A stretch of DNA of 64,000 nt from Coniferiporia sulphurascens (lineage: Eukaryota > Basidiomycota > Agaricomycetes > Hymenochaetales > Hymenochaetaceae), in NCBI GenBank assembly GCA_002794785.1, contig NBBA01000005.1, positions 868,001 through 932,000 of the forward strand, written 5' to 3'. A program made the position numbers and the translations under genes. Shown here piece by piece: positions 10,825 through 28,179 of the stretch. Every line of letters starts with the position of its first letter. Position 1 is the first letter of the stretch. The notes under the pieces were generated by a model. The model searched no databases. It was given only the letters and a program-made list of their open reading frames with translations, and was not told the DNA's origin.

Positions 10825-13604
10825 ATGAACGGTGTTCGTCGTCTACTTGGCGGAGGGACGCAGCGCTCGCAATCACCACCAACATCAGCTCCAACATTAT
10901 CAGAGCCTCTCCCTCCGTTTCCTCCGCTGCAGAGGACGGCACCACTGTCTATCTCTTCAAGTTCCTCGAAACCGTCATGGCCCCCCACGCCACTTGTTGC
11001 GACCGCGAATGGATCACCGAATGGCCGCTCGGACAGTGCATCGAACAGCACAGTCAGTACATCCCCAGCACGCACAAACGCGGGCTTGCCAAGGTCTTAC
11101 GGCAGTCGCCAAAACTCTTTGGACCATGATGTTAGGTCCCAGTCAAGAGGGTCCTCTATCTCCTCTCCCCCTAGAAAACCCGTGCCCACTTCCCCAGGAT
11201 CCTCCCCGACTTCGGCGGCGCGATCTGCCAATGCGCTAGCCGGTCCATCTTCGCCGTCTCGGTTCATGCCCAGTCGTGTTGCGCAGCTTAGAGCCTGGAA
11301 GCGCGCGTCTGGTCCGGTAGACACACGGGACGAACTGTTGATGAGCTTGTTGGCAAGCGAAGCTATAGTAGATAGCCGGGAGTTCGATATTCTCAGTGCT
11401 GAAGATGTGGAGGAACTGAAGAAAGTGAGACGTTTTCCATCGTTACATTGGCCGTGCACCATCTCATCTTAGATGACGACGTAGGAGCATCAAGTCCTGG
11501 AAGCCCGGCTGTCTGCGATGACCAAGAAACTTAAGCTTGAAACGAAGATACGCGATGCTGCCGCTTCACTTGTCAAAGTAAATGCCGCGCATAGGAACGT
11601 CTCAAAACAGTCGGCTGAACAGCTCGAGTCTGCGAATCGCAAAGTTGAATCTGTTCAGAAGGATTTGTGGCGAATTTCGGAGCGCTCAAACGAAATATAC
11701 AGGAAGCTACTCGAGCATCGTGCCGGTGTGTTGGGCTTCTCCCTTAGGACTCTCGAGGCCAAGGTTGCAAGTGACACGGACGAATCGGGGTATAGCACTT
11801 CGTTCCGAAGCTCCCAGATGAGCCCTACGTCCTCTGAAACCAGTTATTCCTCGTACAGGTCAAAGTTCGAAGGCCCTCACCTTTTTGCGGGGCACGAGAA
11901 CGCGGTCCAACCTCAATCTCCGCGAAAACATCCTTCGACAGCCGAACATTCCCTCTTAGAAGAGAAGTTGAAGGACACTAATGAGAAGTTGCAAGCTGCA
12001 ACGGATGCACAAAATGAGGCGAAACGCGAGGCATCCATGTTGAAAGTAGAGTTGGAAGGCTTGGAAACGTCTCTGGCTTTGGATCTCCAAGCTGCGGAAG
12101 AGAAAGTGGACAATATGCGGCTAGAGGTCGAGAAGGTTGGCACGCTGGAGTTTCAGTTAAAGGAAATGATAGCGGAACGTGCGGAATGGGATAGGGAGCG
12201 GGAGGTTAAGCAGCGGAAAATTGAAACACTTGAGCGACGCTTGGAGGTGATGGAGGAGAAAAGTAGTGAAGCAGTGGGTGTCGAGATGCGTGTTTTGGAG
12301 CTTGAATCAGCGCTGGACGCTCTGCAAAGCTTAATGCACTCTCATGGCATGGACTTGCCTTCTGACGCTTCATTCATTGATCATGTGTCTGTTCTCGGCG
12401 CAAACCTCGCAGCTATGCAATCTGGGTTGGCGGCTCAACAGGGCCAAAAGGAAGAATGGGACGGATTCAGACGTAACTTGGAGGAAGATTTACAGGCTGA
12501 AATAGACAAGCGCGCGGCGCTATCCAAAGAAGTTGAAGTAGTGCGTTCAGGACAGGAAGAAGCACGAAAGGAAGTTCGTCTACTAGAAGCACGTCTTCGG
12601 GTAAGCGAATAACCTTTCGTCTGAGAGAACGTTTATTCAACTTTGTTTCTTTGTTTCTTTAAAGGAGCAACTGATGACCCCGGTTGAACCGATAAAGTCA
12701 ATCTCATATGACGATGCACCACCGGACGTCAAGGACATAATAGACATCCTTAAGCCTGTTTGGAATGCTCTGCCCTCACCTGAATCGCGCGCCTCGAAAT
12801 TCGGCAAGCGCACAAGATCACCCGCTTCGTCGCCGGGGAGCCCGAACATGTCTCTTTCGGAGCTGGACGTTCGACTTTTAAAAACATTGTATGACGGGAG
12901 GCCTGCATATCAGCTTGTTGACAGGTCGAGCCAATTTAGTATCGAAGCGTTCGTTGCTCGTGTGCAGGCGTTGATTGCAGACGATCGTGCCTTAATAGAG
13001 CGACTCGTTCGCTTTGCCCAGGCGCATGATCTGCTCAAAAAGAACGCTGAACGTGCTCAAAAACTTGCACAAGACAGCAGTGTCGCGTTGGAGACTTATC
13101 AGAAGCAAGTGAAGGTGCTTGAAGACCGCAACATGATTCTGGTTTCTAGCGTCAATACTCTGTAAGTCTCCCCTTTTTTTCTTTCTACGACTTTGCAGTG
13201 TCCGAACTTAGCTTCTGAACTTTTAATATAGGCAAAATGAAATTGCAGTATTACAGGATTCCATTGACAAGGTCATGTCTGAAAAGCGCGATGTGGAAAT
13301 GCAGGCGGCGGAGCAGGCTGAAACTTGTAGGCAGCTTGCAGAGGCCAATGACACCCTCAGTGCCAAGGCGTTGTCTCTTGCAGAGGAGGCGGCTGCAGCA
13401 CCGGGAGCCGTCCGGAGCCAACTCGAGAAAAAATTGGCGGATTGTGAAGCCGACCTGAAGAAGGCACAAGAGGATGTTCTTGCGATGCGCATGGCAGAGA
13501 CTTCTCAGAACATTGCTCTTCTGGATGAGCTTAACCACGTGCAGGGGGTGAACGAGGGTCTTCGGGCGCAGCTTCGTGCTGCGCAATCAGGAGCTAAGAA
13601 GTAG
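10825..13604 (+). CDS. Uds1-domain coiled-coil protein (up-regulated during septation)
   Basis: This is a coiled-coil protein of roughly 860 residues. A Ser/Pro-rich N-terminal third (start MNGVRRLLGGG at ATG 10825) leads into the Uds1 domain: DELLMSLLASEAIVDSREF, DILSAEDVEELKK, an intron near 11424-11482, then EARLSAMTKKLKLETKIRDA and ASLVKVN. Long heptad-rich stretches follow (SLLEEKLKDTNEKLQAATDA; later DKVMSEKRDVEMQAAEQAE). Four exons join in frame: 10825 to about 11424, 11483-12600, 12666-13161, and 13232-13604 (stop TAG 13602-13604). Family members are fungal proteins induced during septation; the molecular function is not established. Earlier upstream in-frame codons exist, but this ATG starts the conserved MNGVRR segment. 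Confidence 0.82.
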
Positions 13605-14324
13605 ATCGTTTGCAACGGGATGCTTTTCTGATTTTTTACAGGATTTTCTTTTCTGTTTGGTTTTGCTGGGCATCTAGTAGCTGGACATGCATGGTTTCCA
13701 TTCCTTTTATGACGTTCGCTTCTGCGCGCTCAGCTTGTTTATATCCTATGTAACCGTTCCCCCCACTTGTATTAAGCACACTACATGCAATTAGTCAGTC
13801 ACTTCTATTGGTATTAATCTGTAGTGCCGTACAGTAATTCAATTCTCGATTAATATTAATTAGCGGCAGGGTCGGTTAGCTACGGTGGCTTTTGTAGCGA
13901 CTTTCGAAGGCTGCCTAATAGGGAAGTGCGGAAGACAAGGGGCGCGGGTGACTCGAAAGTTCGATGTGACAACAGGCTAAACCTTTTTGGGCCATCCCAG
14001 CGAAGCCGGCACCAAAAGCGATGAAAATATCGATTTTGTTTTCTAAAAATTTCCCCGAGCAAAGGGAACAATGAGTAGTAGAGGGTATTGTCCTGTCTCT
14101 AGGCACCGTTATTCAAGAGCGCATGTTGTTGGGTTTGTGGCTTGGAATGCACGATTGAGCTTCTATGTGGCGGGGTAACCATTTCGGGACTCACGATCCC
14201 CCTACGGACGGATTCGTCTGCTTACTCCGGACCACCACTTGTGTTCCTGGCCTCTCTCACATCACTTGCTCTCCTATCTCCCCTTTGTTACCTCTCAACA
14301 ACCGCAGGCTGGGGCTCGCTCATT
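13605..14324. other. Intergenic region, Uds1-domain gene to KDM5
   Basis: About 720 bp between two genes on the same strand. It holds the 3' UTR of the left gene and the promoter of the KDM5 homologue. An open frame from 14142 runs into the KDM5 frame, but its first 61 residues are hydrophobic and unlike KDM5, so the ATG at 14325 is preferred. Confidence 0.6.
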
Positions 14325-20864
<6,540 letters not shown>

Positions 20865-21485
20865 CACCCAACCAGAATGATACTTCCTAATTGTTTGTAC
20901 CCACTTACCATGGACGGGGCATCCTCCCGAGTTTCCATTTCTTGTCCTAATCGTTTACTCTATCGTCGCTTTCGGGTTTCCTGTACTCTGACTCTGATTA
21001 TGTACCGCAAACTTGCGGTTATGTTTACATTGCAATCTATGAAATTGAAATAAAATAGTGCAAAGGAGTCATGAATGTGGTTATACTAATGTGCAAAAAA
21101 ATCGTGCTTTCCCTCTAGTTCATTGTAAAGGCATGAGCATGTACAGGCATACTACAAGGAATAGCTTCCATGTACTTTAAGCTTGCCAACAATGGGTTAT
21201 ACTTTGGGACCGATGAAATACTTGAAGTTGTCTAGAAGTGCAGTGAGATCAGCTTGATGCACTTCAGGTATACTGCGGCCCCCAAGACATGTTTTATCAT
21301 CAGTGGATCTGAGATACAAAGGAAGCAATCTTCGCGCAAGTGCACGGTGTACTTGATAATTCTTGATGATCCCATAAAGGCAATCACGTTCATATAAATC
21401 TTGTTTTCTAACCTGATCCAGTGCGTGATTCTGGTCTGTGAGATAAAAGGGCATTTCCGTGCCATGTATACTTCCCCTGCCCTAT
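20865..21485. other. Convergent 3' intergenic region, KDM5 / Mg transporter
   Basis: About 620 bp between two convergent stop codons. It contains a perfect 7-bp inverted repeat with a 2-nt spacer (21004-21019) and an AATAAA at 21049-21054 that would serve as a poly(A) signal for KDM5. Minus-strand open frames here lie past the transporter stop and show no domain. Confidence 0.6.
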
Positions 21486-24038
21486 CTACCGGCGAACCAT
21501 CTTGTACGTCACAAACCCGCCGATTATTGCGAAGCCGATCAGACCACCGACGATTGAGATAAACCAAGTGTAACTCCCCTGAATGAAACTTGATCAGCGG
21601 TAACCGAAGAAAGGGAGAAAGAGAGCACGAACATCAGAACTTTGCCCGGGTACGTGCACATTCATCCCCCAAAGACCCGTTACCAAGTTCATTGGGATGA
21701 GCACAGTACCGAGCGCGGTGAGCTTGGACAGTACATCGTTGATTTGGTTATTTGCGTCCGTCATCTCTATCGAAATCTGTGCAAGATAGTTTGAGTGCGA
21801 GCGTGACAGAATTTTTTCATAATGATTCAGATTTTGCGTCATTGTAATCAGATGGTCCTATGATGAACATAAATAAGACGTTCGAAATTATCATCGTTGG
21901 ACGACGTAGACACAAATAAATTACCTGGATATCAGAGAGATATAGGCCCTGCATAAGATGTACGACCATCAGATACAGTATGTGTAGCAAGACTCGCAGT
22001 GACTCACGATATCCGACTTCGGCGCAATACTCCAATTCTCGTTACAGCGCTTAGCGAGGCCCTTGACAACATCGGCCTTGTTTCCCATTAGCCTCAAGAG
22101 ACCCATAACCTTCTTGCGGCATGTCCCAATTCTAGTTTATTATAAGATATTTTTTGCCATCGTGTACAAACATGTCGGATAGATTTGTTAACGCACCTCC
22201 GCAGCATGTCGCTTTGTTCCGCTTCCTTGAGGATGAGCACGAGCTCGTCAATGCTGTCAACCTCGTACTCAATATTTTGTATGAGAGGTCCGAAGGCATC
22301 GGTGATATCGTCAATGAGGGCATATGAGATCCAATCGGAAGTGACGTTGATATAGTCTTTAAGCTGTTTGATGCGGCGACGGACGTTCTGCGGGTGTGGA
22401 GTCGGCCTAAAGTGGAACTAGACGGAGTAAAAATTAGTAAATCCGGTAAATGGAAAGAAAGTATGGCTTAGAATCGATATGCGCACAGAAAGGGTGCCCT
22501 CTCGGAACACAATAATGTACATATTAAGTGGCTCTAGATACGTTGGACTGTATGGATCTTGGTCGAAGCTGCGGAAACAGACAAGATAGTAATTGCGGAA
22601 AAGCTCGATCTTCTCGCGGGTCTCCTCCATTTGAATATCTTCCGTGGTAAGAGGATGTATTGAGAAAACCTTGCAATAAATCATCAGGTTGTGCCAAGTA
22701 ACCGAGATACTCGTTAAAGACTACCTTGCTAAGTAATTTCATTTCCTCGTCGGTCGGCGATGTCACGTCCAGCCACCAAGCGCAAGGCTCGTCATCGTCC
22801 TGTGGAAGACGGTTATTGCCATCACGTTTATTAGGCTTGAAGCCGTTTGAACTCTCCCCCAATCTAGGCTTAGTCGTCCCCATGTACAACTCATCCTTGT
22901 CGACATTACTTCGAGAGCCGGACCCGCTGAACAAGTCTTCGAAAGACTGACCCTCAGCAGGAAGCTCGCTGAGACTGCGCGAGTGAATAGTTGCAGAAAG
23001 TGCATTCGAGTAAAAAGAAAACCGGTACGGCCGTTCATGACCCGCCCGACTATACATTGGTGGGGGTAAGCGTCCCTGTCCGCCACCATCCACGCGTGGC
23101 AAGTTTTCGAAGGAGGGCATAGGGCTGAAGCGACCGGACCCGCTAGGACCAGGTATCCCGAGGGACGGGGGAGGTGCGCCAGTTGAACCCTCAAAGAGTG
23201 CCATCTTGCCACCCTGGCGGCGTGTGCGCGGCTTTGCGGTATTGCTCAGACTGAGCTTACGCTGCCGGAAGCGGGCAGAGCTAGAGTCGGGTGCAACATT
23301 GCCGATTACATCTGCAGGTATTAAAAGTTCCTGAGGACCAGGGACGTCCGGTTGCAACGATTCTGTCTGCTGTAAGGAACTGGGTGCGTATTCAGTGGCC
23401 AAAGGTCTGGAGAAAGGAACTGCGGCAGTCGTGCGCAACGGCGAAACAAGGCCGAGTTTTTGCTTCTCTTCGTCCGCGAAGGTTTCCATCAATCCGAAAT
23501 CGAAGTTGGAGCGGTAGCTCGACGCCTGGTACAAAGGCAGTCCACCCATGGCTTCGTTCTGTCTCGCCTGGTTCAGTGAGACCAGCAAGCTCGGCTCGTG
23601 GGCCTGGCTTAGGTGCTGCCGCAGGAGTCCATCGCTATCGCTGTCCTCCGGTTCGACTGGGGGTAAAAAAGGGAAATGTGTGCTGTCGCTCATAGGCATG
23701 TGCTCTGGCGAAGTCGTAAGTGTGGCTGCAGCTATTGGCGGCGCAGTACCAGGACTGTGCGGCGGCGCTGCGTACGAGTTTGTGACTGCGACGCTCCCAC
23801 TACGTGCACGGGAAAGCTGCATAGCAGAGTCGACGTCGAGCGAGCGTTGTCGCTCCCGCACATCCGGGTCGTTCGGGTCCACCGTGCGCACAAGCGTTGG
23901 TGAACGGCGTGGGTGCGCTGGTAAGGCACCATCGCGGTCGTCGGAACCGGACCGACTGGGATGCGGCTGGGCGATGTCTACCCGGATTGACCGCGACGGC
24001 GACGAGGAGGGCATGCTGGTGTTCTGCGGCGAGGACAT
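21486..24038 (-). CDS. CorA-type Mg2+ transporter, ALR1/MNR2 class
   Basis: This divalent-cation channel of the plasma membrane or vacuole has a long disordered N-terminus, start MSSPQNTSMPSSSPSRS at ATG 24038. A frame extends further upstream, but only from a non-ATG codon. The family's conserved cytosolic block is RFRQRKLSLSNTAK then RRQGGKMALFEG. The CorA domain follows: CAWWLDVTSPTDEEMKLLSK, FSIHPLTTEDIQMEETREKI, and FRNYYLVCFRSF. The end has the helix NHYEKILSRSHSNYLAQISI, the first membrane segment ending in the signature GMN (TGLWGMNVHVPGQ), and a second, FISIVGGLIGFAIIGGFVTY. About eight short exons lie between 22700 and the stop TAG at 21486-21488. One is 24 nt (21925-21948, GLYLSDIQ). 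Alr1 and Mnr2 cannot be told apart from sequence alone. Confidence 0.93.
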
Positions 24039-24254
24039 CGTCGTGAGTGTCGAGAGTGCAACCACAAATAACTTGGCTGCACGTAGATCGCGTCGCCTGA
24101 TTTAGCATGTGCTCTACGTAGTACCATTCCCTCGCTCAACACTTTAGTAAGAAGAACGAGTTGTCCTATAAAGCATATCACAAAATATTCACAGTAATAT
24201 TAACGATGCTTATATTACTAGATGTCCAATACAGTGCCAGAGCCTTCGCTCATG

Positions 24255-25453
24255 TTACTCAATGAGCGTTCTCCGCCGCATGGGAACCTCATCCGAGACA
24301 GACCTCGAAGCGGACAGCAAATAATTGCGCCCAACAACGGCAGTCTCGTCATCGAACTTTTTCGTCGCACTAGGTGTGCCCGTCACCGCTCTCTTCGGTG
24401 GTGGCCTTAAGGCTATCCGGGAGCGGGACCCCGGCTCGTCATGGCTTCCGGTATACGTCCCGTCGAGTGACCCGCGGGGTGATGAGAAAAAGCTCTGTCC
24501 GGATACCGATGCTCGGGGCGTGGATAGTGCAGAATGTGTAGGCGTGTGCGAGACAATAATTCCTTCGGCGGAGTCTCTCCGTCGGCGAATACGCGGGAAG
24601 AAGTCAATAATGGATTTGAAAAGGGAAGAACGGGAGGTCGTTATGGGCCGCGAGGCGGCGTACGTCGTAGGCGAGTTTAGAGCACCTAAGTGAAAACCCT
24701 TCCAGTCAACGCAGGCAGGGGAATAGAGAGAAAGCAAGCACGCACCGTCAGAAGATACGGGTAAGGCGTTATCGTTCGCACTTAAGCTGAGAAAGAGGAA
24801 CAACGGGACGAACCAAACGCAAAGAGCGAAAAATGTCGCCGTGTCCACAAACCCCAGCGATGCGTTACTTGAACCCCCTGCGCCTGCGCCCCGGAACCGA
24901 TGAGCGTATGTGCGCGTGTCGCGCGAGCGCCGCGAGAAATAAAAGAACCACAGGAAATGGTTTGCGATAGCAAGAACGCACGATGCGACAAATGCTGGTG
25001 ATGCGAGCGCTATGTACGGCCATGTGTGCGCGAAATTCTGCAGGTAGACAATATGGCAGACAATGGAGAAAAGCGTCTGCGAAAGCGGAAGTGCATCTGT
25101 GAAGTAGAGCAGGACATGTATAACGATGATAACCTGTACTCGGAATTGTTTAGTGCTACGTGGTCAAATACCAGACGGACACGAGACGTACGTAGACAGC
25201 ACGGGTACCGACAGCCTTAGCAGTTCGCGAATGCTCTTCTATGAGCTCAGATATCCACAAGAGCCCGCTCGCTGTTGAAAGATATTCATGAGGATGGTAC
25301 AAGGGCTTTGACAGAACTGCTGTAGCACACCTAGCGAGAGAACGACGAAGCCGGCCGCCGCGAGAATCCCAACATAACTAACAGATTGATCAGTATAGAC
25401 ACATATCCGTGTAGCCACAGCGAATAATACCTAAGTAGATGCAGCAAGGACAT
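24255..25453 (-). CDS. SVP26: SVP26/TEX261 family early-Golgi membrane protein
   Basis: This multi-spanning protein acts in COPII cargo packing and retention of early-Golgi glycosyltransferases. The order of blocks follows TEX261/Svp26: MSLLHLLSYVGILAAAGFVV, SGLLWISELIEEHSRTAK, the segment ending SIVCHIVYLQNFAHTWPYIA, SPAFVASCVLAIANHFLWFF, then ATFFALCVWFVPLFLFLSLS and ANDNALP. The first exon is very short (ATG 25453, ending AG before an intron), with small introns placing the following exons in frame. After the conserved core there is an Arg/Ser-rich cytosolic tail of about 130 residues to the TAA at 24255-24257, longer than in yeast or human members. The tail has no known motif beyond basic clusters such as RRRRD. 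Confidence 0.88.
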
Positions 25454-25655
25454 CCACGGCCAAGTGAGTGTACGACTTCAAAGAGCTGCATTAAGTTCTC
25501 GCAGAAAACATAATTAATACGGGGACACTTGCACCGCTAGTTGATTCGCGGGGTCCACTTAGGAATCTTATTACTTGACCGTTCTAATACTACAAAGTAT
25601 ACATTTTTTATTACTTTAACGACGCAACGACAAATTACTCCGCAGCTTGATAAGA

Positions 25656-27402
25656 TCACGAAAGGAATCCCCGAATAGCCCCTCCGACGCCCTGGACGTC
25701 CAACCTACAGCCATCAGTTAGATTGTTTACTCCGGAATTACTTTCATCCGAGACACTCACAAGAATGTATCGTGTCCCCATACGCCTCCGAGCTCGTAGT
25801 ACCGCACGTCACTGTTGCCCGCCATACGCAAGGCATCTGCAATCTCTCGCTGTTGCTCGACGGGGAATAAAATATCGCTTTGCACGCCAAGCACGAGCGT
25901 CGGTGTGTGTGAGAGCGGTTTTAGCCCTGCCGCTAATGCGGACAGGTGTGGCGGCGGATTCGGCGGTGGAGGGTGCGACCTCGAATGGCTTTTCGATGCA
26001 CGTGCATGCGCGTACTGCGCCCCATCGGAGGTGTGGAGCGGAAGCGAAGGCGGGGAAGGAGTAAGCCCGAGTTCGAGGAGTGCAGACTCGGTCATATCGA
26101 AGAGATCCATCGCTTTAGAGATGTAAATGAGGGAGTTGGCATCGTATTTGAGACAGAATTGTTCGCCCTATGGTGAAATAACTTGAGTTTAAATCGAGAA
26201 TAACAAGTACTGAGCGCGCGGACCGTACCTGATGGTCAAGATATGTCTCTATTAAAAAGTCAGGACACAGAAGCGGAGTGCGAGGTCTATTGGCGTTTTC
26301 CTGGCTGGAGTCCGCAGAAGCCCGTACTTGTCGTCCAAATCGCTGATCCCATTCAGGGCCCGAACGATAAGTTATAGTTGCAATTTCTGTACAAAGTTAA
26401 ATGTTAGTACAGGCCGGGTGATAACGAGAGCCACAACTTACGGCGAGCGAGCTTCATGCCGACGTGTGGAGGAAGTCCGTCGTAATAGAAGCCATTGTTC
26501 CAATTAGGATCGGACATGAGAACTGGAACGAAGTTTATCATCCAGGGTCTCTCGCCTTCTTTTTGAAATGTCAACTCACCACTACGCTGGGCGAAACGCA
26601 TCGCGACGCTGCTCGGACTCGTCCTTGCTGTCCCACTGATACTTACGATCTTCCCTACCCGTTCCGGGTGCAGCCACCCAGCCGCCAGGCTCTGCATGCC
26701 TCCCATCGAGCATCCGACACTTGCATATAGCTTGCCAATGCCCAAGTGGTCTAGCAGAGAAAACTGCGCGCGGACCATGTCGAAGATCGACAGCACAGGG
26801 AAATTCGTTCCGTAGTGGTGACCCGTACGCGGGTCCATCGAGGACGGGCCTGTCGAGCCGTAGCAACCCCCGAGGACGTTCGTGCATATGACGAAGAACT
26901 GGTTTGTGTCGAGTGCCTTTCCAGGGCCGACGAACTTCTCCCACCAGCCCTCAGACGGGTTGAGCTCCGTCGAGGCAGCGTGCGACGAGGCAGAGAGACC
27001 AGTATGTAGGAGGATGGCGTTGTCACGCTGGGGCGAGAGCGAGCCCCAGGTTTCGTATGCGATGTCGAACGCGGGAAGCGGGTCTTCTGCATAGATGAGC
27101 TTGAAAGGAGCACGGTGCTTGTATGTATTGTACTCCGTCGGCGTGGGACGCGAATATGCGGGCTCTGGTCCCGACTCGCTCGGATCTTTCTCGTCCGTGC
27201 GGGTCGATGAGTTTAGAATACGCGACTCGCGGACAGCATGGGCATCAACACAAGGGAAAGAGGACCGAGTGCGAGCGGCAGAGTCGGGAAACGCAGGGGC
27301 GACGACAGAATACCAGCGCCTGCTCGGGGCGCGTGCGGTGTTTCTACCCACCTCACGGCCCGCCCTGAGAGAGAGTCTCAGACAGCTGGAGGCCTTGTGC
27401 AT
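25656..27402 (-). CDS. MET2: Homoserine O-acetyltransferase
   Basis: This enzyme acetylates L-homoserine with acetyl-CoA, the first committed step to methionine in fungi. It has an alpha/beta-hydrolase fold with all catalytic parts present: nucleophile elbow [14 protein letters not shown] (Ser), acid in [10 protein letters not shown] (Asp), and GHDTFL (His). Other signatures are [31 protein letters not shown] and NGFYYDG. The C-terminus after the last intron is [15 protein letters not shown], ending with TGA at 25656-25658. The N-terminus ([20 protein letters not shown] and RRWYSV) is Arg/Ser-rich and looks like a mitochondrial presequence, unusual for this enzyme. A low-complexity insertion rich in Ser, His and Pro ([10 protein letters not shown]) sits before the acid residue. 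A CACGTG E-box lies about 580 bp upstream. Confidence 0.95.
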
Positions 27403-28179
27403 GTTCGTTGCTCGCCAACGCCGACACCGACACCGCTGGTTGTGCTGGATTTATTTGAAAAGGCCCGAGTTTTGTATTCGAGTTTTGCATGACGAAGAGG
27501 CTGGCGAGAACGTCGAGATCGCGCAATCGCATCGCGTGAGAGCCAACTCACGCAACTCGCCGCATCCCATGCAGCGTGGTCGTGGTCGTCGTCCGATGTC
27601 GTCCGCGTCGTCGGCAGCATGGTCCGGGGAATCAGTAGGAGTTAGGCTGCTTGAGGAATAAAAGTATTTTGTCGAGGTTTACCGTTACTCAAGCTCCGGC
27701 TGCCCACAAAGTTCTAGTTGTATAGCCGACTCGCAGAGCGATCCTGCCTCCGTCGCTTGATCTCAGTCCAGTGCCTGCGTCGTGTTCCTCTTTCTCGTGC
27801 TACCAGTACGCTGTGTACGACTGCAGCCTGGCCGCTGAAGCAGTCAGGAAGGGCACAGAAGACACGTATTGATACAGTGCCCCGTCGACACGCACCGCGG
27901 AAAGCAAATAGAGTCCAAGGGATACTCGGGTTCCTAATATCATTAGCTAGACGCAGAGCAGAGCTCCCCAGAGCGCACGTTATACACGTGTATTAATCGA
28001 CCACTACACTTCTCTGAATGCAAATACAGTACCTTCGACGTCGCCAGCAGACAACAGCTATCAGTGAGCCACGATCCATCCTACCAGTGTACACGGAAAG
28101 GCTTGACAACTTGCTCGGTTTACAGATCACGCTGGCATAGCCAATACCTAACATTTACATATTAGCACAGCGATAGCAC
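27403..28179. promoter_or_regulatory. Divergent intergenic region, MET2 / unknown disordered protein
   Basis: About 780 bp between divergent start codons. It includes a perfect CACGTG at 27985-27990. In yeasts this is the Cbf1 site found at methionine-pathway promoters, and it would fit MET2 control, though its distance from MET2 makes this uncertain. No open frame here is supportable as a gene. Confidence 0.4.

Noticed and set aside
24038..24065. Upstream extension of the Mg transporter by nine codons
   Set aside because: The extended frame begins with GTG, not ATG; the ATG at 24038 is the first usable start.
23548..24105. Plus-strand frame of 185 codons opposite the Mg transporter N-terminus
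   Set aside because: Antisense shadow of a GC-rich, Ser/Pro-rich coding exon.
27095..27661. Plus-strand frame of 188 codons opposite MET2
   Set aside because: Mostly the complement of the MET2 first exon; no domain and non-ATG context.
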